Assembly (NCBI GenBank): GCA_016806145.1
Contig: CP063166.1
Location: 3,348,001 to 3,412,000, forward strand
Origin: Variovorax paradoxus
GTDB lineage: Bacteria; Pseudomonadota; Gammaproteobacteria; Burkholderiales; Burkholderiaceae_C
DNA: 64,000 bases
Direction of reading: 5' to 3'
Below, piece by piece: positions 8,741 through 17,275 of this stretch. The position numbers were made by a program, and so were the translations under genes. Numbering within the stretch: the first letter of the stretch is position 1; each line of letters starts with the position of its first letter. The notes beneath the pieces were generated by a model, which ran no database searches, was not told where the DNA came from, and was given only the letters and a program-made list of their open reading frames with translations.

Positions 8741-9737
8741 GGGCGGCGATCTCGATGCGGCGCAGGGGCGCGGGGGCCGGGACTTCGTCCTCGGTCTCGA
8801 ACTGCTCGGCCCAATGGCGGAAGCGCATGATGGGTCCGTCTCCCTCGGCGAGGCTGGGGCGCTTCCAGCGCATCTTGTGCTCCCAGATCGGCACGTCCTG
8901 GCTCACCTGGTGGATCGCCTCGTCGATCAGCGCGAGGCTCATGTCGGGCGAGGCGATGCCCTGCAGCCGCGCCATCAGGCTGAAGCTCACGGCGACGCGG
9001 CCGGCCTCGATCGGCACCACCGAATCGACGAACAGGATCTCGGCCAGGTCGGCGATGCGAAAGCGCACCGTCGCGAAGTAGGGGCCGTACAGAGAGGTCT
9101 GCAGGAAGCCCGGCAGCCGGCCGCGCGGCGTGTTGAAGTCGTGCAGGATGTTCACGTGCAGCGCCGGCCCCGCGGGCTCGAAGCGGTCGAGCCGCGCCAG
9201 CGTGGCCACGCCATGCAGGTGGTGGAAGTGCGTGGTGTCGACGATGTTCTCCTGCACCTCCTGCCAGATCGTCGCGACCTCCCAGCGCTGGCGCCGGTAG
9301 CGCGACCACTGCGCATCGCCATGCTCGGGCATCGCCGGCACCTCGAAGCTGGGCACGATGCCGCGCGGATGCCACCACACCATCACCAGCCCGTTGCGCT
9401 CGACCAGCGGCCAGGACTTCAGGTGCCGCATCTCGAGACGCGGATTCGGGCTGTAGGGAATGTCGGTGCAGGCACCGTCACCGGAGAACTGCCAGCCGTG
9501 GAAGGGGCAGCGCAGTGAGGTGCCGCAGACGCGGCCGCCATGGCCGAGATGGCCGAGATGGGTGCCGAGGTGCGGACAGTGCGCATCCATCGCATGGGCC
9601 TGGCCCTGCATGTCGCGCCACAGCACGAACTCGCGGCCCATGGCCGTGAGGGGCTGCACCTCGCCCTTGCGAAGGTCCTCGCTGTAGGCAGCCTGGAACC
9701 AGCCATGACCGAAAGAGGAGTCGTCGAACCTGCGCAT
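8733..9737 (-). CDS. Rieske non-haem iron oxygenase, KshA-like
   Basis: A 334-residue oxygenase. The Rieske [2Fe-2S] ligands are C54, H56, C77 and H80 (CPHL ... CPFHGW). The mononuclear iron site is indicated by NIVDTTHFHHLHG, which gives the two histidines of the facial triad. Its length and the PFHGWQFSGDG/DIPY pattern resemble the KshA/Neverland branch that acts on steroids rather than the aromatic dioxygenase alpha subunits. No reductase gene is nearby, so electrons must come from elsewhere. It is read from a promoter shared with the divergent tetR gene. Confidence 0.88.
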   Translation of the reverse strand: MRRFDDSSFGHGWFQAAYSEDLRKGEVQPLTAMGREFVLWRDMQGQAHAMDAHCPHLGTHLGHLGHGGRVCGTSLRCPFHGWQFSGDGACTDIPYSPNPRLEMRHLKSWPLVERNGLVMVWWHPRGIVPSFEVPAMPEHGDAQWSRYRRQRWEVATIWQEVQENIVDTTHFHHLHGVATLARLDRFEPAGPALHVNILHDFNTPRGRLPGFLQTSLYGPYFATVRFRIADLAEILFVDSVVPIEAGRVAVSFSLMARLQGIASPDMSLALIDEAIHQVSQDVPIWEHKMRWKRPSLAEGDGPIMRFRHWAEQFETEDEVPAPAPLRRIEIAAHA

Positions 9738-9815
9738 GGAGAAGCTTCCTTGGTGGTTGAACTGGACGCCGTGGCCGCCGGCGGCGTGATCGTTGCGATG
9801 CGGCCGAGGCGTCGA

Positions 9816-9843
9816 AGTATAGGGAGCCGGAGTGCAATTGCAA
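9816..9843 (-). promoter_or_regulatory. Promoter of the Rieske oxygenase-thioesterase operon
   Basis: On the minus strand TTGCAA (9838-9843) and TATACT (9816-9821) stand 16 bases apart, close to the sigma-70 consensus. The start codon of the oxygenase is about 80 bases downstream. The -35 lies inside the 10-base palindrome TGCAATTGCA (9833-9842) and directly beside the inverted repeat at 9845-9870. Confidence 0.6.
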
Positions 9844-9844
9844 T

Positions 9845-9870
9845 AAGAAATGAACTGTGATTCAATTCTT
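9845..9870. promoter_or_regulatory. Inverted-repeat operator, probable TetR binding site
   Basis: AAGAAATGAA (9845-9854) and TTCAATTCTT (9861-9870) form an inverted repeat matching at 9 of 10 positions around the spacer CTGTGA. It sits between the divergent tetR and oxygenase genes, beside the -35 of the oxygenase promoter and three bases before the preferred tetR start. This is the usual place for the operator of an autoregulating TetR repressor. Confidence 0.65.
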
Positions 9871-9873
9871 CGC

Positions 9874-10548
9874 GTGACCTACCGACGCACATCCAAAGTC
9901 GAAGAGCGCATGACGCTCACGCGCGAACGCATCGTGCTGGCCGCGCTCGAACTCGTGGCCACCCATGGCTACGGCGGCACCACCATGCCGATGGTCGCGG
10001 CCACGGCCGAGGTCTCGACCGGCTTGCTGTACCAGTACTTCCCGTCGAAGACCGACCTGTTCGATGAGGTCTTCCGCCAGGCCTCGCAGCGCGAGATCGA
10101 CGCCTGCGCTGCCGCGGCCGCCTCGGAGAGCGGTGCCGGCGAGCGATTGGCCGCGATCATCCGCACCTTCGCGCACCGCGCGCTCAAGCGGCCCAGGCTC
10201 GCGTGGGCACTGTTGGCCGAACCCGCGGCACCGCAGATCGACGAGGACCGGCTGCGCTTTCGCGAACCCTATCGCGCGATCTTCGTGACCGTGATCGAGG
10301 ACGGCATCGACAGCCGCGAGTTCCGCGCGCAGAACGCGCACACCAGCGCCGCGGCGATCGTCGGCGCGTTGGCCGAAGCCATGATCGGCCCGCTCGCGCT
10401 CGGCGTGCTGTCCAAGCGCGCGGCGCAGCGCGTGGTCGAGGACATCGTGGCGCTGTGCCTGGCCGCGGTGCTCGACCATGCCGCATCCGCGAAGAGAGGG
10501 CAGGGCACCAAGGCGCCCGTCCCGCCTTCGGCCAAGGAGACACCATGA
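9874..10548 (+). CDS. TetR/AcrR family transcriptional regulator
   Basis: A 224-residue repressor. The N-terminal helix-turn-helix reads TTMPMVAATAEVSTGLLYQY, followed by the family signature FPSKTDLFDEVF; the rest is the ligand-binding domain. The GTG at 9874 is preferred because VTYRRTSKVEER resembles the common TetR opening MxYRRTxxVxxR; ATG 9850 would lie inside the operator, and ATG 9910 is the other candidate. The stop overlaps the next start as ATGA, so it is co-translated with the acyl-CoA dehydrogenase. It probably represses both this pair and the divergent oxygenase-thioesterase genes until an acyl-CoA or lipid ligand binds. Confidence 0.85.
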   Translation: MTYRRTSKVEERMTLTRERIVLAALELVATHGYGGTTMPMVAATAEVSTGLLYQYFPSKTDLFDEVFRQASQREIDACAAAAASESGAGERLAAIIRTFAHRALKRPRLAWALLAEPAAPQIDEDRLRFREPYRAIFVTVIEDGIDSREFRAQNAHTSAAAIVGALAEAMIGPLALGVLSKRAAQRVVEDIVALCLAAVLDHAASAKRGQGTKAPVPPSAKETP

Positions 10549-12200
10549 GCGACTTCATCCAGCCCCACCCCGCGCCGTCGAACCGCTTCGCGAGCGACCG
10601 CACCCTGCACCACACGCTCGAACGCCTGCTGCCCGCCGAGGTCTTCGCCGACGCGAGTCCGCTGTTCGAGCGCATGGGCGAGCGCGCGATGCGCGAGATT
10701 CCCGCACTGGCCGCGACGGCCGAGCACAACGTGCCGCGCCACGAACCCTTCGATGCCTGGGGCCGGCGCGTCGACCGCATCGAGGTCGATCCGGCCTGGC
10801 ACCGCCTGGTCGACATCGGCCTCGAGGAGGGCCTGGTCGCGCTGCCCTACGAGAACCCCTATGGCGAGTTCACGCGCGTGGTGCAGGCCGGCCTCGTGAA
10901 CCTGTACGACGGCGCGGGCGCGGTGGCCTCTTGTCCGCTGGTGATGACCGATGGCGCCGCGCGCCTGCTCACGCTGCACGACGAGGCACTGGCCGCGCGC
11001 TACAAGCCGAAGCTCACGGCGCGGCAGGGCGGCTGGACTTCGGGCCAGTGGATGACCGAGAAGGAGGGCGGCTCCGATGTCGGCCAGACCTCGACCGTCG
11101 CGCGTCCGCGCGGCGACGGCACCTGGTCGTTGCACGGCACCAAGTGGTTCACATCGGCCACCACCTCGCAGATGGCGCTCGCGCTCGCGCGGCCCGACGA
11201 TGCGGTGCCGGGAAGCCGCGGGCTGTCGCTGTTCCTGGTCGAGCTGCGCCGCCCCGACGGCAGCTGGAACCACATCGCCGTGCGGCGCCTGAAGGACAAG
11301 CTCGGCACGCGTGCCCTGCCGACCGCGGAGCTCGAGCTCGAAGGCACGGTCGCGGTGCCGGTCGGCGGCATCGAGCGCGGCGTGGCGAAGATCGGCGACC
11401 TGCTCAACGTCGCGCGGCTGTGGGCCTCGTGGGGCGGCCCGGCGGGCGTGGGCCATCTGCTGATGCTGGCGCGCGACTACGCGACACGGCGTCGCGTGTT
11501 CGGCCAGATGCTCGCCGAGAAGCCGCTGCATGCGCAGTGGATCGCGCGCATCACGGCCGAGTACGAGGCGATGCTCGCGCTCAACTTCGAGACCGCGCTC
11601 GCGCTCAATCGGCAAGAGCGCGGCACCGGCGCGCCCGGGCTGGCGCGGCTGCTGGCGCCGCTGACGAAGCTGGCCTGCGCGCGCCAGAGCATCTGGGCCG
11701 CGAGCGAGCTGGTCGAGAGCTTCGGCGGCGCGGGCTATGTGGAGGACACGGGCATCCCGCGCGTGCTGCGCAACCTGCACGTGCATTGCATCTGGGAGGG
11801 CACGACCTCGGTGCTCGCGCACGACGTGCTGCGTGCGCTGCGCGCGCCCGAAGCGGGCGAGGCCTTTCTTGCCGACATCGACGGGCGCCTCTCGACGCTC
11901 GCGGGCCATGGCACGCGCGCACCCGACGCCATCGTGCATGCGCGACGCACGCTCGCGGAGCTGATGCCGCGCGCGCAGGAGAGCGACGGCCGGCGCCTGG
12001 CCTGGGGCATGGCGCGCACCTATCAATCGGTGCTGCTGCTCGAGGCGGCCGCATGGCGCCAGGCGCGCAAGGCCGACGGCTCGGGATGGACCGCATTGCG
12101 GCTGTTCCTGCAGGACGCGCTGGTGCCGCCGGTGCTGCCCGCATCGGACGAGGAACTCGCGGCGCTGGCCTTCGGGCGCGACACTGCCGTGGCGTCGTAA
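10545..12200 (+). CDS. Acyl-CoA dehydrogenase family protein, AidB-like
   Basis: A 551-residue flavoprotein. It has the long N-terminal extension of the AidB / DNA-alkylation-response branch of acyl-CoA dehydrogenases. The FAD-binding stretch is recognisable in PLVMTDGAARLL, GQWMTEKEGGSDVGQ and TKWFTSAT, and the C-terminal region in VESFGGAGYVEDTGIPRVLRN. It is co-translated with tetR and so probably belongs to the same catabolic regulon. An acyl-CoA oxidation step fits the oxygenase and thioesterase partners better than DNA protection, but the branch does not decide this. Confidence 0.86.
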   Translation: MSDFIQPHPAPSNRFASDRTLHHTLERLLPAEVFADASPLFERMGERAMREIPALAATAEHNVPRHEPFDAWGRRVDRIEVDPAWHRLVDIGLEEGLVALPYENPYGEFTRVVQAGLVNLYDGAGAVASCPLVMTDGAARLLTLHDEALAARYKPKLTARQGGWTSGQWMTEKEGGSDVGQTSTVARPRGDGTWSLHGTKWFTSATTSQMALALARPDDAVPGSRGLSLFLVELRRPDGSWNHIAVRRLKDKLGTRALPTAELELEGTVAVPVGGIERGVAKIGDLLNVARLWASWGGPAGVGHLLMLARDYATRRRVFGQMLAEKPLHAQWIARITAEYEAMLALNFETALALNRQERGTGAPGLARLLAPLTKLACARQSIWAASELVESFGGAGYVEDTGIPRVLRNLHVHCIWEGTTSVLAHDVLRALRAPEAGEAFLADIDGRLSTLAGHGTRAPDAIVHARRTLAELMPRAQESDGRRLAWGMARTYQSVLLLEAAAWRQARKADGSGWTALRLFLQDALVPPVLPASDEELAALAFGRDTAVAS

Positions 12201-12310
12201 CGCAGCGGGTCGGCGGCCTGCGCGTCGACGCGATTGCCGCTATCCTCGAACGCGACGTACCGGCGCCGACATGGCGCCTTTCGCTTTCTCTTCGCGTCCT
12301 TCCATCGCCC

Positions 12311-13351
12311 ATGACCTACCTCGCCGCCTCCACGCGCTACGAATCCATGCCCTACCGCAAGGTGGGCCGCAGCGGCCTCGTGCTGCCCGCCATCTCGCTC
12401 GGGCTGTGGCACAACTTCGGCGACACCACGCCGATCGCCACCCAGCGCCAGCTGCTGCGCACCGCCTTCGACCTCGGCATCAACCACTTCGACCTGGCCA
12501 ACAACTATGGCCCGCCCTACGGCAGCGCCGAAACGAATTTCGGCCGCCTGCTGCGCGAGGACTTCAGGCCCTACCGCGACGAACTGATCATCTCGAGCAA
12601 GGCCGGCTGGGACATGTGGCCCGGCCCCTACGGGCAGGGCGGCGGCTCGCGCAAATACCTGCTGGCCAGCCTCGACCAGAGCCTGCAGCGCATGGGCCTC
12701 GACTACGTCGACATCTTCTATTCGCACCGCTTCGATCCGCACACGCCGCTGGAGGAAACGGCCTCGGCGCTGGCCCAGGCCGTGCAGCAGGGCAAGGCGC
12801 TGTACATCGGCATCTCGTCGTACTCGGCCGGCAAGACGCGCGAGATGGCCGCGCTGCTGCGCGAATGGAAGGTGCCGCTCTTGATCCACCAGCCGGCCTA
12901 CAACCTGTTCAACCGCTGGATCGAGAAGGACCTGCTCGGCGCGACCGAGGAAGTCGGTGCCGGCGTGATCGCGTTCACGCCGCTGGCGCAGGGCCTGCTG
13001 ACCGACAAGTACCTGCAGGGCGTGCCGGCCGATGCGCGCATCAACCGCCCGGGCGGCGGCTCGCTGAAGCCCGAACATCTGTCGGATGCCAACATCGAGC
13101 GTGCACGCGCGCTGAACGCGATCGCGCAACGGCGCGGCCAATCGCTGGCGCAGCTCGCGCTGACCTGGACCCTGCGCGATCCGCGCGTGAGTTCCGCGCT
13201 GATCGGCGCGAGCCGGCCCGAGCAGATCGTCGACAACGTGGCCGCGCTCCAGGGTGCGCCGCTGAGCGCGGAGGAGCTCGCAGAGATCGACCGCCATGCG
13301 GTCGAGGGCGGCGTGAACCTCTGGGAAAAGCCGTCGACCGACTTCGCCTGA
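12311..13351 (+). CDS. Aldo/keto reductase, L-glyceraldehyde 3-phosphate reductase type
   Basis: This 346-residue NADPH-dependent reductase matches the length and motifs of E. coli YghZ/Gpr. The catalytic set is visible: D and Y in the stretch INHFDLANNYGPPYG, K in ISSKAGW, and H in DIFYSHRFDPHTPLEET. The C-terminal LIGASRPEQI motif binds the cofactor. Family members detoxify L-glyceraldehyde 3-phosphate or methylglyoxal. The ATG at 12311 gives the canonical length; the frame is open far upstream without coding character. It stands alone, 110 bases after the dehydrogenase gene. Confidence 0.9.
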   Translation: MTYLAASTRYESMPYRKVGRSGLVLPAISLGLWHNFGDTTPIATQRQLLRTAFDLGINHFDLANNYGPPYGSAETNFGRLLREDFRPYRDELIISSKAGWDMWPGPYGQGGGSRKYLLASLDQSLQRMGLDYVDIFYSHRFDPHTPLEETASALAQAVQQGKALYIGISSYSAGKTREMAALLREWKVPLLIHQPAYNLFNRWIEKDLLGATEEVGAGVIAFTPLAQGLLTDKYLQGVPADARINRPGGGSLKPEHLSDANIERARALNAIAQRRGQSLAQLALTWTLRDPRVSSALIGASRPEQIVDNVAALQGAPLSAEELAEIDRHAVEGGVNLWEKPSTDFA

Positions 13352-13369
13352 GCGAGCCGACGGTCACGC

Positions 13370-13576
13370 TCACTCGAGCGTGAAGCCGATCTTCAGCGTG
13401 ACCTGCCAGTGCGCCACGCGGCCGTCCGTCACATGGCCGCGCGTCTCGACGACGGTGAACCACTGGATGTTGCGCACCGTCTCGTGCGCCTTGGCGATCG
13501 CGCCCTGGATGGCGTCCTCGATGCTGGTGGTGGACGAGCCGGTGAGTTCGAGGCTCTTGTAGACGTGGTTCGACAT
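13370..13576 (-). CDS. Dodecin family flavin-binding protein
   Basis: A 68-residue protein with the beta-alpha-beta-beta fold of dodecins ([19 protein letters not shown] ... WFTVVETRG ... [12 protein letters not shown]). The dodecameric shell stores or buffers flavins. The tryptophan in IQWFTVVET is the residue that stacks on the isoalloxazine ring in bacterial dodecins. CAGGAG lies eight bases before the ATG. The gene converges on the aldo/keto reductase with an 18-base gap. Confidence 0.92.
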   Translation of the reverse strand: MSNHVYKSLELTGSSTTSIEDAIQGAIAKAHETVRNIQWFTVVETRGHVTDGRVAHWQVTLKIGFTLE

Positions 13577-13747
13577 GGTCGGTAGCTCCTGAAGTGCGGC
13601 AATGCAAGGGGATGGAAAGAGGCCGGTCCATCGTACGCCGCGCACCGCGCGGCGGGGCGATCACGGAATGCATCAGGTAACTCGCAATCCGTCTTTGAGT
13701 TGCCGCATGCCTTGCGCAGAATCGATGCGTTACCCATCGAGTCCCCC

Positions 13748-13948
13748 ATGCCCTTGCGCACCTACCATTCCGTGGCCGACCAGGCCCAGCTCGTCATCTC
13801 GCGCACCGCCACCGAGTGGCGGGTGCCGCCCGCGTCGGCCCATGCGATCGCGCGCCGCGCGGCCTACGGCCATGTGCCGCGCCGTGCGCTGCGCCGCCTG
13901 CAGGCCATGGCCACGCTGCGGCCCGCGGTGCTGATGCATTCCTGGTGA
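13748..13948 (+). CDS. Hypothetical small basic protein
   Basis: A 66-residue reading frame from ATG 13748 in the gap between dodecin and the cytochrome gene. It is rich in alanine and arginine (PPASAHAIARRAAYGHVPRRALRRLQAM) and has no motif I recognise. No strong ribosome site is visible. The frame is not simply the shadow of a gene on the other strand, because the region is otherwise unassigned. It may be a real small gene or chance. Confidence 0.4.
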   Translation: MPLRTYHSVADQAQLVISRTATEWRVPPASAHAIARRAAYGHVPRRALRRLQAMATLRPAVLMHSW

Positions 13949-13955
13949 GTGCGCC

Positions 13956-13982
13956 GCCATGCCGCCTTCGGCGCGGCATGGC
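13956..13982. terminator. Hairpin between convergent genes
   Basis: GCCATGCCGC (13956-13965) and GCGGCATGGC (13973-13982) form a perfect 10-base stem around a CTTCGGC loop. It lies between the small plus-strand gene and the end of the minus-strand cytochrome gene, where it could stop transcripts from both sides. There is no T-run on either side, so termination strength is uncertain. Confidence 0.45.
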
Positions 13983-13989
13983 CCGGGCT

Positions 13990-15165
13990 TCAATGCACGA
14001 AGCCACCCTTCACGAAGCGCACCGGCTGCGCATCCATGCGCGTGATCAGCGCGCCGAGGCCATCGGCCGCCCCTGCCACGACGGTTGCCGTTGCCGAAGC
14101 AGTCTCCGCGCGGCACAGCAGATCGTCGTCGCTCCATGCGCTCTTGCCGGGCTCGCCGCGCGCGCGCAGCCAGCCCGCGCGATCGACGAGCAACTGCGTG
14201 CCCTCGAGCTTCTCGGTGGCCGCGATCAGCGAGAAGGCTTCCCACGCCTCGGGCGAATCGGCCACGCAGGCGATGCTCCGCCCAGCGGTGTTCGACGCGG
14301 CACCGGGGCGCGGCTCGAGCAGCACCGTCACCAGCCGCGGGTCCTCGAGCAACGCACTTGCGTTGTCGCCACCGGCCACGATCCGCAGGCGCTGGCCGCG
14401 CCAGCTGCTGAGCATGCGCACCGGCTTGCCGTCGCAGCGCACCGCCATGTCGGGTGGGCTCACGGGCTGCGCCCACACGCCCGCCATGCGCAGGCTTTCG
14501 CCGGCGGCCTGGGCCTTCATGTAGTCGATCAGGGCCCAGGCGTCGCTTTCGCTCAACCGGCCCTGGAAGCCCGGCATGGTCAACGCGCCATGGCGATCGC
14601 GCGTGCCGTGCAGCACGCGCCACAGCAGGTCGCCATCGGCGCGGCGCCAGAGCAGCGGACCGGCGAGGTTCGGCGGCCACACGGGCTGCGCCGCGGCCAG
14701 CGGGCCCTGGCCGCGGCCGTCGCTGCCATGGCAGGCCACGCAGTTCTGTGCATAGAGCGTGCGGCCGCGCGCGATGGCCTCGGCGCTGAAGCCCGCCGCA
14801 TGCTGCTGAAAGCTCGTGGGATGCGCGGGCACCAGGACCACGTGGGCATCGGGCCAGGGCGCCAGCACCAGGGGGAGCGCCGCGGCGCCCAGCAGCCAGA
14901 TCCTGCGCCGGCGCCACAGCAGCGCCGCGATCAGCACGAGCAGCGACAGGCCCAGCAGCACCACGCTGATGCCGAGCCGGCGCGCCTGGCCCAGGTCGAT
15001 CAGCAGGTTCTCGCCCGACAGCCGCTGGTCCCAGGGCCAGGCGGGCTGTCCGTGCGCATGCGCGACCAGGCCCAGCGCATCGAGCAGCCGCAGCAGCTGC
15101 AACTGCAGGGTCTGCAGGCTTTCGATCAGGACATTGAGCCAGGCCGCGTCGGGCAGCGCGTTCAT
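13990..15165 (-). CDS. Membrane-anchored c-type cytochrome
   Basis: A 391-residue protein with two hydrophobic segments near residues 65-100 (SVVLLGLSLLVLIAALL and WLLGAAALPLVLAP), followed by a monohaem cytochrome c domain with CVACHG and a distal methionine candidate in TMPGFQGRLSE. The region after about residue 235 is not a known domain to me. The gene lies 25 bases after the ABC ATPase gene on the same strand, so it may be co-transcribed with the putative sulfur-compound transporter. A role as electron donor or acceptor for a periplasmic oxidation of the imported compound is a guess. Confidence 0.72.
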   Translation of the reverse strand: MNALPDAAWLNVLIESLQTLQLQLLRLLDALGLVAHAHGQPAWPWDQRLSGENLLIDLGQARRLGISVVLLGLSLLVLIAALLWRRRRIWLLGAAALPLVLAPWPDAHVVLVPAHPTSFQQHAAGFSAEAIARGRTLYAQNCVACHGSDGRGQGPLAAAQPVWPPNLAGPLLWRRADGDLLWRVLHGTRDRHGALTMPGFQGRLSESDAWALIDYMKAQAAGESLRMAGVWAQPVSPPDMAVRCDGKPVRMLSSWRGQRLRIVAGGDNASALLEDPRLVTVLLEPRPGAASNTAGRSIACVADSPEAWEAFSLIAATEKLEGTQLLVDRAGWLRARGEPGKSAWSDDDLLCRAETASATATVVAGAADGLGALITRMDAQPVRFVKGGFVH

Positions 15166-15190
15166 CGCGCCCGCGCCTCGAGGGCCGGCC

Positions 15191-15997
15191 TCACCAGGTC
15201 GCGTCCAGGCCCAGGTGGCGCAGCGCCTCGTGGCGCAGCTCGGCCAGGCGCGGATCGCCGCGATGGCGCGGGTAGGGCAGGTCGACCACCAGCTCGGCGG
15301 CGATGCGCGCCGGCCGGTCGCTCAGCACGATCACGCGGTTGGCCAGGAACAGCGCCTCTTCCACGTCGTGCGTGACCAGCAGGGCCGAGAAGCCGTCGCG
15401 CTGCCAGAGGTTCACGAGCTCGCTCTGCATCGCGATGCGCGTGAGCGAATCGAGCTTGCCCAGCGGCTCGTCGAGCACCAGCAGCTGCGGGTCGTTGACC
15501 AGCGCGCGCGCCAGCGCCACGCGCTGCGCCATGCCGCCCGACAGTTGATGCGGATAGGCCTTCGCGAATTCGGTGAGGCCGACGCGCTGCAGCGCCTCGT
15601 CGACCCGGCCGCGCTGCGCATCGAGCACACCGCGCGCCTGCAGGCCCAGCGCCACGTTGTCCCAGACGCTGCGCCACGGAAACAGCGTGGGATCCTGGAA
15701 TACCACGATGCGCGAGGGATCGGGCTTCTCGATGGTCTCGCCGTTCTGCGTGATGCGGCCGGTGGTCGCGGGCTCGAGGCCGGCCACCAGGCGCAGCAGC
15801 GTCGACTTGCCGCAGCCGCTCGGGCCGAGCAGCGCGACGAATTCGCCGGGCCGCACCTGCAGGTCGATGTTGTCGAGCACCTGCAGCACGCCCGTGGGCA
15901 CCTCGAACCAGTGGCTCACGCCGTGGATGTCGATCAGCGCGCCGGTGCTGGCGGCGGTGCCTTGCTCGATGGTGGGGGAGAGGACGGTGTCTACCAT
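15191..15997 (-). CDS. ABC transporter ATP-binding protein, sulfonate/nitrate/taurine type
   Basis: A 268-residue ATPase of the SsuB/TauB/NrtD family. Walker A is GPSGCGKSTLL, the signature is LSGGMAQRVALARAL, Walker B is LLVLDEPLG, and the H-loop is LVTHDVEEAL. It energises the permease whose gene overlaps it by seven bases (stop TAG inside ATGGTAG). The VVFQDPTLFPWRSVWDNV Q-loop stretch is typical of aliphatic sulfonate importers. No periplasmic binding protein gene lies in this cluster. Confidence 0.9.
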   Translation of the reverse strand: MVDTVLSPTIEQGTAASTGALIDIHGVSHWFEVPTGVLQVLDNIDLQVRPGEFVALLGPSGCGKSTLLRLVAGLEPATTGRITQNGETIEKPDPSRIVVFQDPTLFPWRSVWDNVALGLQARGVLDAQRGRVDEALQRVGLTEFAKAYPHQLSGGMAQRVALARALVNDPQLLVLDEPLGKLDSLTRIAMQSELVNLWQRDGFSALLVTHDVEEALFLANRVIVLSDRPARIAAELVVDLPYPRHRGDPRLAELRHEALRHLGLDATW

Positions 15998-17103
15998 TTG
16001 ACGGTTCCCTTCTGCCACGACAGCACGCGGTCGCGCACCTTGAACAGCAGCGTGATCAGGCCCGAGCACAGCGCTGCCATGACCAGCAGCGCCGCATACA
16101 TGTTGGCGTATGAGGCCCAGCCCTGGGCCCACTGCAGGTACCAGCCGAGGCCGGCCTTCACGCCCATCATCTCGGCCGTGATCAGCACCGAGAACGAGGC
16201 GCCCAGGCCCATGAACAGGCCCACGAAGACCTGCGGCAGCGCGGCCGGGATGGCCACGCGCAGCACCAGGAAGCGCTCGGAGGCGCCCAGCGTGCGCGCT
16301 ACGTCGTAGTAGCTCTTGCCGACCGAGGCCACGCCCGACCAGGTCAGCACCGCGACCGGGAAGAAGGTGGCGAGCCCGACCAGGAACACCGCGGCCACGT
16401 AGCTCGAGGGCGCGAAGAAGAAGGCCAGCGGGAGCAGCGCCGACGCGGGCACCGGGCCGAGGAAGCGCAGCAGCGGATGCACCCAGTAGCCCGCGATGCG
16501 CGACCAGCCGACCGCCACGCCGGTGACGAAGCCCACCAGCGCGCCGATCACGAAGCCATTGGCCAGCAGGCGCAGCGAATAGGCGGTGGACAGGCCCAGG
16601 CGCTGCCAGTCCTCGTGCAGCACGTCGATCAGGCTCTGCGGCGGCGCGAAGAAGGGGGAGGGCAGCACGGCGAGCTTGGCGGTGGCGATCTCCCACAGCG
16701 CGAGCACCAGCGCCGAGGCCACCAGCCACTGGCCGGCCGGGCGCAGCGTGCGCGCGACGCGGCCGGCGCGCGGGCCGAGCAGCGCGATGACGAGGAACAC
16801 GGCGGCAATCACCAGCGTGGCGTAGCCAAATTCCTCGGTGAAGTTCCAGTCGCTGAAGCCGATCGGCTTGTTGGGCCACAGCAGCGTGAGCAGGCCCAGC
16901 GCCAGCCAGGCCACGGCGGCCAGCACGCCGGTGCGCCACAGGCCCGGCGGCAGCGCGTGGCGGCGCGCGAGTACGGCGGCGGCATCGGTGGCCGCCGGTG
17001 CGGGCGGACGCGGCGCGCGTGGCGTCGGGGCCGCCGTGGTGCCGCGGAACTCCGGCGCGTTCAGCACGCCGGACACGTCGAGTGCGTGGTCGGCCGAGGT
17101 CAT
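15991..17103 (-). CDS. ABC transporter permease, sulfonate/nitrate/taurine type, with N-terminal extension
   Basis: A 370-residue inner-membrane permease. The C-terminal 250 residues are a normal SsuC/TauC unit with the ATPase-contact loop around DVARTLGASERFLVLRVAIPAALP. The N-terminal 115 residues are extra and add about two membrane segments (around WLALGLLTLLW and TLVIAAVFLVIALLG). SsuC proteins are usually near 260 residues, so this is a long form. The ATG at 17103 overlaps the stop of a 15-codon reading frame as ATGA. Confidence 0.88.
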   Translation of the reverse strand: MTSADHALDVSGVLNAPEFRGTTAAPTPRAPRPPAPAATDAAAVLARRHALPPGLWRTGVLAAVAWLALGLLTLLWPNKPIGFSDWNFTEEFGYATLVIAAVFLVIALLGPRAGRVARTLRPAGQWLVASALVLALWEIATAKLAVLPSPFFAPPQSLIDVLHEDWQRLGLSTAYSLRLLANGFVIGALVGFVTGVAVGWSRIAGYWVHPLLRFLGPVPASALLPLAFFFAPSSYVAAVFLVGLATFFPVAVLTWSGVASVGKSYYDVARTLGASERFLVLRVAIPAALPQVFVGLFMGLGASFSVLITAEMMGVKAGLGWYLQWAQGWASYANMYAALLVMAALCSGLITLLFKVRDRVLSWQKGTVKW

Positions 17104-17147
17104 GCCTGGGCGCTCCCGATGGCAGGTTGATCGTCGAAGAGGGTCAT
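17100..17147 (-). CDS. Possible 15-residue leader peptide
   Basis: MTLFDDQPAIGSAQA is encoded from an ATG with GGAG eight bases upstream, and its TGA stop overlaps the permease start as ATGA. The arrangement would couple permease translation to that of the small frame. It is not rich in any one amino acid, so classic attenuation is unlikely. It may be a degraded 3' end of a lost gene, such as a binding protein, or just a ribosome-loading device. Confidence 0.35.
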   Translation of the reverse strand: MTLFDDQPAIGSAQA

Positions 17148-17275
17148 GGGAATTGCTCCGCCGGAGGATGAAGAAGGGAAGGGCGAGTGTTGGCGCTGCA
17201 CCCGCCCCGGCCAACGAATGAATGCACGCATGGATATGCGGATTCGTCGGCTGCGGCGTGTCGCCGCCGGGGCGT

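Noticed and set aside
10478-13351. A 957-codon frame apparently fusing upstream sequence to the aldo/keto reductase
   Set aside because: Only the last 346 codons look like protein; the upstream part is out of frame with the acyl-CoA dehydrogenase gene.
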